Shown here: positions 56,031 to 64,000 of the stretch, one piece after another | Layout of the letters: the number at the start of each line of letters is the position of its first letter | Numbering within the stretch: the first letter of the stretch is position 1 | Notes under the pieces: generated by a model | Told to the model about the DNA's origin: nothing | Databases searched by the model: none | What the model saw: the letters and a program-made list of their open reading frames with translations, nothing else | Origin: Zea mays | Lineage: Eukaryota; Streptophyta; Magnoliopsida; Poales; Poaceae | DNA: 64,000 bases | NCBI RefSeq assembly: GCF_902167145.1 | Contig: NC_050100.1 | Location: 218,234,081 to 218,298,080, forward strand | Direction: 5' to 3' | Program-made: the position numbers and the translations under genes

Positions 56031-57004
56031 ATTGCCATATCTGAGCTGCAACCCCTTGCACAGGTCACACATAACATATCCAAACACACGAACAACCCAA
56101 ACTCGGGGTCAAAGTAAACTTAGCTCTTTTGGGTTCCTTCCAGGTTCTGGCTTTGACACTCCTCCTCCTTCTAGTGACCTTGCTCTATGCCATGAGCTTG
56201 ATCTTGAGCCTTGTGACTTACACCACATAACCATAGATGTTAACTCATTTGCTACAAGTCACGTTCTTAAGTCATGATCCTCGATGCACCACATCTCTTC
56301 TTAACTCGATCAACCTTGACATTGCAAGTCTTTTTCACCTTTGGCTTTGGGTTCCTCGGCCTCCATGACCTTCTCCCGTTCATTCGGTACCTCGAAGATC
56401 TTCTTGCCTTCATCCTTGGCTTGATCAGTCGACTCCAAGATATGCACACTAAGTCTCACATAAGTAATGTTCTCCTTCTGTTGTGATGTCCACAACCATA
56501 ATCAACTCAGCCTTTGGACCATCACCCTTGAACACTTGTGTTGAACTTTACAAGCTTTACACTAAGAACCTGTCCAACACTTAACACACATATCAATTCT
56601 TTAATTGGGTTGTCATCCAAACCACCAAAAACCACAAGAGAGCTTTTCAGTTAGACATGGCGGCGCCGGAGTTGTGAACAAATAAGAAAGGCGACTGAGA
56701 AGGGAGATGGGTGGATGGAGAGAGAGACGTCGGGGAGGATAAATTTAAAACTTTGGCACTTGGAGAGACGGGCAGAGGGAGAGAGAGAGCTCGGGGAGAG
56801 GCAGAGGAAGGGAGAGATGGACCTCGGGGAGAGACGAGACGGAGGAGGACGGACCCTATAAGATCTCAAAACCTAGTAGAGGTTTAATGGAGAACGCTAA
56901 GCCGTAAGGGAGGGGCAGCATCGTCCACGCACATATCTTAATGAAGCTCACGCACACTATAAGCAGCACAATGTCGTTGTGCGAAGAAGTAGATGTTGCA
57001 TATG
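56031..57004. other. Old repeat relic F, right part, and GA-rich sequence
   Basis: Continuation of the sequence interrupted by element E to about 56650, non-coding with retrotransposon-like composition. Then a purine-rich stretch with GAGAGA runs (56690-56830). No gene recognised. Confidence 0.45.
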
Positions 57005-57009
57005 CTATT

Positions 57010-58619
57010 TGAAAGTCGCCTAGAGGGGGGGTGAATAGGCGGAACCTGAAAATTAAAACTTTATCCCCCAACTAGATCCCTTGATTAGTGGTTAGAACAA
57101 GATATACAAATATCGGAGAATAGAAACTAAGTTCTTGCTTGAAAGGAGTATTGCTAAATAATGCGGGAGAGATAAATCAATACAACTAATAAGTTATAGA
57201 ATAACAAGGCAAGAACCCTTAGATGAGAAGAGCACTAGAACAAGTTCTTTCTTGCAACGTGTTGCTTCACTAAATGGAAATTTAACTTGAAGCAATACCA
57301 AATGAGATTAGCAAATAATGGTGCAAGAAAACTTAGAGCAAGGGAAAGCAAACAAATCACAAGCAATAAACACAATGGACACGGGTGATTTGTTTTACCG
57401 AGGTTCGGCCCTCGAAGGCCTAGTCCCCGTTGAGGAGTCCACTTAAGGACGGGTCTTTTTCAACCCTTTCCCTCTCTCCCGATCACACAAGGATCGGCGA
57501 GCTCTTCTTCTTCTCAAGGATCACTCTCGATCCCACAAGGACCACCACAATCTTTGGTGTCTCTTGCTAGCTTTTACAAGCCTCCAACACTTTGGAGGAA
57601 GTTCGAATGGGAGTCAAAAACTCCACGCGCAAATGAACACAAAGATGTAGCACACACTATCTTCTCAATGAATCTCACAAGGCGCTAGGGCTAAACTCAA
57701 TTGAGTAGCTCTCAATTGCTTGCTCTCTCTTTTGTGGCACTTGTGTTGGTTGTAGTGGACTAAATCTTGTGTATAGGATGGATCAATGAATATATGTGGT
57801 TGGGAGGGCTTGAGTATGTCAACTTGATGACTTGGAATGTTGCTTGGGCTCCCACCTCTTGAAGTGGCCGGTTGGGGTGGTATTTATAGCCACCATCCAA
57901 TTTTGTAGCCGTTGGAGAAGCTGCTGGCGATGGGCGCACCGGACAGTCCGGTGCACACCGGACATGTCCGGTGCCCCTGCCACGTCACCCTATCCGTTGG
58001 GGATGGAGCTGGTCGACCGTTGGAGGCTTTTGTCCTCATGTGGCACCGGACAGTCCGGTGCACACCGGACAGTCCGGTGCCTCTCTGATCCTCTGCTCCG
58101 ACTTCTGCCGAGTGTACTGTTCTGCACTGTATACCGTCAGAGTCGACCGTTGGCGCGAAGATGACCGTTGCTCCGCTAGCACACCGGACAGTCCGGTGAA
58201 TTTTAGCGGAGCAGTCTTCGTGAAATCCCGAGGCTGCCGAGTTCCTGAGGCCGCGTTCCGTTGGAGCACCGGACACTGTCCGGTGTACACCGGACAGTCC
58301 GGTGAATTATAGCGCGCCGGCTTCCGAGAATTCCCGAGAATGAAGAGTTGGAGTCAGCGTTCCCTGGTGCACCGGACAGGTACTGTTCACTGTCCGGTGG
58401 CACACCGGACAGTCCGGTGCGCCAGACCAGGGGTGCCCTCGGTTGCCCCTTTGCTCCTTTATTTTGACTCTTGTCTTGTTCTTTTTATTGGTTTTATGTT
58501 GAATCTTTGGCACCTGTAGAACATATAATCTAGAGCAAACTAATTAGTCCAATTGTTTGTGTTGGACATTCAATCACCAAAATCATTTAGGAAAAGGTTT
58601 AAAGCCTATTTCCCTTTCA
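57010..58619 (-). repeat. 3' LTR of element C
   Basis: 1610 bp, starting TGAAAGTCGCC on the plus strand and ending CCCTTTCA. TATA-like motif (reverse complement of tatttatag) at 57881-57889. Both ends match the LTR of element A closely. The U3 core differs: about nine CACCGGACAGTCCGGTG-type palindromes (57935-58420) replace the GGACCGTCC array. One palindrome, near 58370, is opened by an 11-base-scale insertion. Confidence 0.88.
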
Positions 58620-61600
58620 ATCTCCCCCTTTTTGGTGATTGATGCCAACACAAACCAAAGCAAATATATAAGAGAATAATTGAACTAGTTTGCATAAAAT
58701 AGGTGCAAAGATTACTTGGAATTAAACCAATATTCATTTCATAAAATATGCATGGATGCTTTCTTACTTAACTTTATTTAGTATTTTGGACCACGCTTGC
58801 ACCACATGTTTTGTTTTTGCAAAATCTTTTTGTAAATCCATTTCAAAGATCTTATGCAAATAGTCAAAGGTAAATGAATAAGAGTTTGTAAAGCATTTTC
58901 AAGATTTGAAATTTTCTCCCCCTGTTTCAAATGCTTTTCCTTTGACTAAACAAAACTCCCCCTAAAAGAGATCCACCTCTTAGTGTTAAAGAGGGTTTTG
59001 ATATATCAATTTTTGAAATACTACTTTCTCCCCCTTTTGAACACAATAGGATACCAAATGATAAATACTTTTGGAAAGCACTATGTTTTTGAATTTGGTG
59101 GTGGTGCGGTCCTTTTGCTTTGGGCTCATTTCTCCCCCTTTTTGGCATGAATCACCAAAAACGGAATCATTAGAGCCCTCGAAGTGCTATCTTCCCCTTT
59201 GGGCATAAATAAATGAGTTAAGATTATACCAAAGGCGAAGTCCGATCTTTTAGCTTTGGGCTCTTACTCTCTTCCAGAGACGAAGTCCTTTTCTTTGATG
59301 CTCATTTCTCCCTCAAAGAATAGAGAGTTCCTTGGAGTGATGGCGAAGTATGATATACGGAGTGGAAGCCTTTGTTTTCGCCGAAGACTCCATTTCCCTT
59401 TCAATCTACGACTTTAGCATGGTAATATACTTGGAAACATATTAGTCGTAGTCACGGTACGGGAATAATAGGATATATGCATTTGTACCAAAATGAAAGA
59501 GATATGATCAAGAGATATGTCAATTAAGTATGATCATAGTTCTATATAATATAGATTTCTCCCCCTAAATATGTGCCTTGAGAGGAATACATATTTTGGC
59601 CTTAAATGCCAAGTGCACATAATTAGGTTAATGAGAACAAGTCTATATCATAGAGAAAGTGAAGTGCATTGTGTCATAGTATATGAGTGATGCTCAAGAC
59701 AGTTTATGCACTTATGAAAGCATGTTGCAGATATTTTAAGCATTTTCCTTTAAGGATTTCAAAGAGACTTAAGGACCATCCACCTTTGGAACAAAGGCAG
59801 CTTATCCTCGTTACAAGGTTAAGCTTTAAGCTCTTTGACAATAGAATCACTTCATCTAGTTTTAGCAAAGATGCAATAATGCATGAGTGAAATTTTAAGA
59901 GGTTAAACTAGGTATGAAGCAGGGATAAATGCAAAGGACATGCTTTCTCTTCCTTTTATACAATATATGCAAAGAGTGTATATAAGAGGAAGATTTAGGT
60001 ACAAGTTTAAATGAAAGGAAGTGGTTTTACCCTTTTGTACCTTCTCATAGAGACGCTCTCTTTATTGTGCTTTGTCCTTAGTCTTTGTTGCTTAAGACCT
60101 ATACTCAATGACAATATATGGAAACACTTTGCACAAGAGAGAGTTCTACAACTAGTGATCTTTTTCAAGTTATTGTTAGCATATATCAAATGGATCACAA
60201 GTTGCATAAATGAATCATGAATTCTCCTTTTTCCTTAGTGCTTATCAAGATAGATGTCAATTAAAATTACCAATTGAGATCAAATTGAAATTACATGAGG
60301 CACTAAGAAACATAAGTGATACTCGAAGTTGTTTAATGATCAACCAATATGCGATCAAGAGAGCAACAAGGACATTAAACTTTCAATCAAGCTTAAAAAT
60401 AGGAGAATCCACTAAGCATGCTACTTTAGAAATGAAAGCAACAATCCTTGATAAAAGCGACATTATTTTAACAAGTTGGATTGATGTGTAGTAGCATACT
60501 AAATGAGAAACATTATTCTCAAGCAAGAGACTATATGAAATTACTAAGATAAAGCAATAGTCTCAAAATATAATAATGGACTCCCCCTAAAGATATGCAT
60601 CAAGTAATTTTAAAGAAATGATTTCGATGCATTTACTTTAAAGAACATAAAGGGAGAAGCATTATACATTTTGATCAAGGCTCATAAATTTAGCAATAGA
60701 CAATTTAAGCCTTGTAATCTCATAATGAAAAAGAATTTAGAATGCTTACAACCACACCATTGATTATTGCGAAGACCTTATTGTCCAAGTAGGTGTTGTT
60801 ATCCTTGATGTTTTTCCTTTTTCATTTGAGTGTCCTCCCTTTGTATTTGTCTCTTTTTCCTTCCAAACTTAATGAAAATACTCAAGAGACATGTCAATAG
60901 CGCAAGGGAGTATATGATGAATGATGATTTTTTTTTTTAGAAAATAAATGTGAACAATTCATCATCCATAAGTCACACAAACATGAAGTAAAATCCCTAG
61001 CATTAGTGCACATCATAGGAAAAGAGGAATATGCACTATTTAACCATTTGATCAATCATAGGAATTTACTTCTTCATATTGAGTTTATTAATCATTACTT
61101 TGAAAATAAGTCAATATGAGAACATTTATAGCAAAGGTATGAAATAGATTCTAATGGACAAGTGCATTAATGAGATTGAGGTTGAATGTACATCTTAGCC
61201 AATTAAAATTCAACCACGAATCTATTTCTTCACAAAGATATAATTATAGTAAACAGTCATTGATGGGAACTATATTTGGTTAAGAGGATGAGTTCCCATA
61301 CCTTTGCTTTTACCTTTCTTCCTTTGGGTGAAGATTAAACCCTTTGAGGCTTGTGACATTAAACTTGCACTTACTCGTTTTGTCGATTTTCATAAGTAAG
61401 CTCAAGTGAAAAGTTAATGGCAACACAAGCACTAGTTTCCCTTTTTGTAATCATTTTTGATAAAGAATGAAAAGGTGAATTACTAAAGCATGGAAACTTT
61501 ATAATATGAACTAGATTATTCCATGAAGTATGCCTAGTTTTAACTCATAAAACAAGCATGGTTAAATTTTTGAGACTTACGGGAATAAATCTAATTCATA

Positions 61601-62358
61601 ACATGGAGAGCGATAAATGTAGAAGAATCATATCCAATTTAAGCAATAAAGCATACAACATAACTTATTGAATTGATTTTCCTTGCCAAGATGGATTACA
61701 CATTTCCATAGAGAATTTTATCTCTACAAGTGAGACTACTTAAATTACTTAGATAAAAACACTAGTCTCACTTTTCTAGCTATAGAGAGAATTTTTCCTT
61801 TTATAAGTGTCCTAAGTATTTGAATTCCTTACATGACACTTTATTCTTTTAAGAACATGAAATATCTCTCTATATCTAGAACATGGCAATAATAGAATAA
61901 TTAATGTAAAAACATGCCATGAGAACTTGCAACAATTTAAAGCATGTAGATTGTCATAATATAGAATTGATAAATACACAATCTACCATATGAGAGGAAT
62001 TTCTTCAAAGAATGATGACATAGTTTTAAAACATGCTTTAGTGCTTTCTATTTCTATGTGACTACACAAGTCACACGACAATTTAAGATAATTGCACTTA
62101 AGAATATAAATGTTACCATCCTTTGACTTTCCTTCATGTTGTAGGCTTTGATATTCCGCACATGATAATTCTTTAATTCCTACAACATCAATATCTTCCC
62201 CGAGATGATATGGGTTTTGAATAACATATTGAAATAACTTTGGGTCAATCTTGAATATGTAGATCATTTGAAGATTGATAGCTTGAGTTGATAAGAATTG
62301 AATTAACTCCCTCAAGCACCCCAAAGGTTCATACCATCTCCTTTTCCTACAAATCTTG
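58620..62358 (-). other. Non-coding internal region of element C
   Basis: 3.7 kb, colinear with 17512-21200 of element A, without pol motifs. On the minus strand, repeated purine tracts at about 58622, 58916, 58957, 59030, 59131, 59193 and 59562. A 154-codon frame (61983-62447) overlaps the gag end; see rejected items. Confidence 0.75.
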
Positions 62359-64000
62359 TCAAGCACATTTTGGTACCCATCGCTTGATGGGTCCATTAAG
62401 GTTAGTAAACAAGGATCTAGGAACCCAAAAGTCCTTTGTGTTAGCACTAGGTAAACTCATTACCTTTCTAGCACAAGTTGCAATTTTGGGTTGCCTAGTT
62501 ACATGAGAATCAATTGACAAGTTAGGAGTGAAATTGTTACCAATGGGACAATCCTTGCATTGATGTCCCTTTCTTCGACATGTGTAGCATAGGCGTTTTT
62601 CAAGTTTTGAAGTTTTCTTCTTTCCTTGCTTGTTGCCTGCTACATGGTTAGTAAAAACTTTCTTTTCTAACCCTATGCCTTTTTGTTTTAAATGGGGACA
62701 AGATTTAAGCAAGTGTCCCTTCTTAGAGCATTTAAAACAAAGTCTATTATCCTTGTTAATAATCAAGCCATTAATATAGGGACATGACCTAATCAAGTGC
62801 CCCACTTCAAAGCATTCACTACACCTCTTAATGTGAAGTGTGGCTTGATCATTGCCTTGGATGTTACCTTTTGTGGAGGCGTGGTTGAGGCTTTTGGAGG
62901 AGGTGTTGAATTTCTTCTTTTGTTTGTTCCTCTTGGCAGTCCTCAAATCCTTGACATTTTCTTCAAGGGATGTAGTGCATGCCACGGTTGTTTCCGTCTC
63001 AAGCTTCTTCACCATGTGATCACGGTTATCTTGAGAAGGTTGGGCAATGCATTTCCCTTTAAGTTGTGTCAAGCTCTTCTTTAGCCTCTCATTTTCTTCT
63101 TTGAGCTTTTGATATGAATCATCATTTGTTCCTGCAGATTCTAGCTCAAAAGAAGATTTGCTTGTCGACGAACAACAAGCATTAGCACATGGTAATATAG
63201 TATTAATTTGAATACATGTGCACGAGTGAGGTTGTTGGGATTTTAAACTTTCTATCACAACCTCATGAGCAATGTTTAATATGATATGATCATCTCTAAG
63301 ATTTTCATGAGAGCATAGGAGCATATCATATTTTTCTTGAAAAGCTAGATTTTCAATTTTTAGCTTTTCCACTTGGTCCTTAAGCAAGGTATTCCTATTT
63401 ACTAATTGAGCGATACAATGTGAAGCGTTATTTTGCTCAATTGAAATAGTTTCATACCTTTGGACCAAATCAACATGAGAGCACTTTAGCTCCTCATGTT
63501 CTTTAGTCAACTCGTCAAAGTGTTGCATCTTTATGGAGAGAATATCTTCTAGCCTTTGACGAGCTTCGCTTTGCTCTCTCGCTCTTTCTAGAAGTTTGAG
63601 CATGACCGCCTTATCTTCTTGGCTTAGGCGAGCGTAGAGATGCACAAAACTTCTTTCTTCCTCCTCATCCTCATTTGTGCTTCCGCTATCATTTTCATTA
63701 GCCACACAACACATGTGGGAATCGAAATGGGAAGACAAACCTTTTGGAGAGGTGGATTCATCGTTTGGTCTCCATCGTTCATTTTCTCCTTCTTCCTTGC
63801 AAGGGTTAGTATCACAAAAACTAAAGGAAGTAGAGGCATCAAATGAACTATTATGTTTGGACTCATCAAACTTGATTTTAATTCTAGTCCAAATATCATG
63901 CGCATCGGGAATGGATTCGTTATAGTTTGATATGAAGGCATGATAATCTTCTTTGCTAAGAGAATTAGTTAAGATGTCAAAAGCTAGATAGTTTAAGCGA
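62359..64000 (-). CDS. Gag of element C, partial (5' end beyond window)
   Basis: Open frame from the window edge to a stop at 62359, about 546 codons visible. The first visible residues (RLNYLAFDIL) match element A gag near residue 73, so roughly that many codons are missing. The coiled-coil region and the three CCHC knuckles (CSECFEVGHLIRSC, CFKCSKKGHLLKSC, CYTCRRKGHQCKDC) are conserved. Roughly 35 amino-acid differences from A are spread over the last 460 residues, densest between and after the knuckles. All zinc ligands are kept. Confidence 0.88.
   Translation of the reverse strand, partial: RLNYLAFDILTNSLSKEDYHAFISNYNESIPDAHDIWTRIKIKFDESKHNSSFDASTSFSFCDTNPCKEEGENERWRPNDESTSPKGLSSHFDSHMCCVANENDSGSTNEDEEEERSFVHLYARLSQEDKAVMLKLLERAREQSEARQRLEDILSIKMQHFDELTKEHEELKCSHVDLVQRYETISIEQNNASHCIAQLVNRNTLLKDQVEKLKIENLAFQEKYDMLLCSHENLRDDHIILNIAHEVVIESLKSQQPHSCTCIQINTILPCANACCSSTSKSSFELESAGTNDDSYQKLKEENERLKKSLTQLKGKCIAQPSQDNRDHMVKKLETETTVACTTSLEENVKDLRTAKRNKQKKKFNTSSKSLNHASTKGNIQGNDQATLHIKRCSECFEVGHLIRSCPYINGLIINKDNRLCFKCSKKGHLLKSCPHLKQKGIGLEKKVFTNHVAGNKQGKKKTSKLEKRLCYTCRRKGHQCKDCPIGNNFTPNLSIDSHVTRQPKIATCARKVMSLPSANTKDFWVPRSLFTNLNGPIKRWVPKCA

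Larger units (their letters stand above)
57010..64000 (-). mobile_element. LTR retrotransposon C: gag-bearing Sirevirus-like element, 5' end outside window
   Basis: Minus-strand element with its 3' LTR at 57010-58619 and internal region to the window end. Gag and the long non-coding region are colinear with element A and similar in sequence, so it belongs to the same group. The 5' LTR, primer site and first part of gag lie beyond base 64000. The target duplication cannot be checked (the left flank is CTATT). Confidence 0.88.

Overview
The window is nuclear DNA of a grass, almost certainly maize (Zea mays) or a close relative. The evidence is spliced plant genes with GT-AG introns, nested LTR retrotransposons with grass-type Sirevirus and chromovirus architecture, many Tourist-like MITEs, and chloroplast-targeted nitrite reductase and light-harvesting proteins. 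Roughly 44 kb of the 64 kb is transposon DNA. The host genes sit in small islands between retrotransposon blocks.

Layout. (1) 1-7.6 kb: the 3' end of one GT37 fucosyltransferase gene, a complete tandem paralogue with two exons (1902-5120), and on the minus strand a six-exon photosystem I antenna gene of the Lhca5 type (6313-7586). (2) 7.9-28 kb: a three-level nest. A relic LTR (D) was split by an autonomous Copia/Sirevirus element (B, 9617-27483, minus strand, TSD GAATG). The integrase of B was then split by a gag-only Sirevirus-like element (A, 13952-22834, plus strand, TSD GTCCT). (3) 28.8-42.4 kb: the main gene island, all on the minus strand. It holds an AP2/ERF factor, a secreted alpha-amylase with a GA-type promoter, a tandem array of exactly seven 534-bp units starting about 350 bp upstream of the amylase start codon, tRNA-Ala(CGC), several MITEs, and ferredoxin-nitrite reductase. 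(4) 43.7-56.6 kb: an older repeat relic with a 39-bp minisatellite, split by a young Gypsy chromovirus (E, 44417-56025, TSD TCTGG). E carries an extra ORF before gag-pol and a candidate split coding exon inside its LTR. (5) 57.0-64.0 kb: the 3' part of element C (minus strand), a relative of A, running off the window edge.

How the parts relate. The host genes are functionally independent: cell-wall fucosylation, PSI antenna, stress-type transcription factor, starch breakdown, nitrate assimilation. A and C keep a gag with three zinc knuckles but no recognisable pol, so they probably depend on enzymes of autonomous Sireviruses such as B. LTR comparison by eye gives five substitutions over 1272 bp for B, and none for A and E (only homopolymer length changes). 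This agrees with the nesting order and with very recent activity of A and E.

Most worth follow-up: the seven-unit array abutting the amylase promoter (its organisation recalls the seven-repeat enhancer of maize b1); the extra ORF, splice-acceptor-like starts and split LTR exon of element E; and the changing palindrome arrays in the Sirevirus LTRs.
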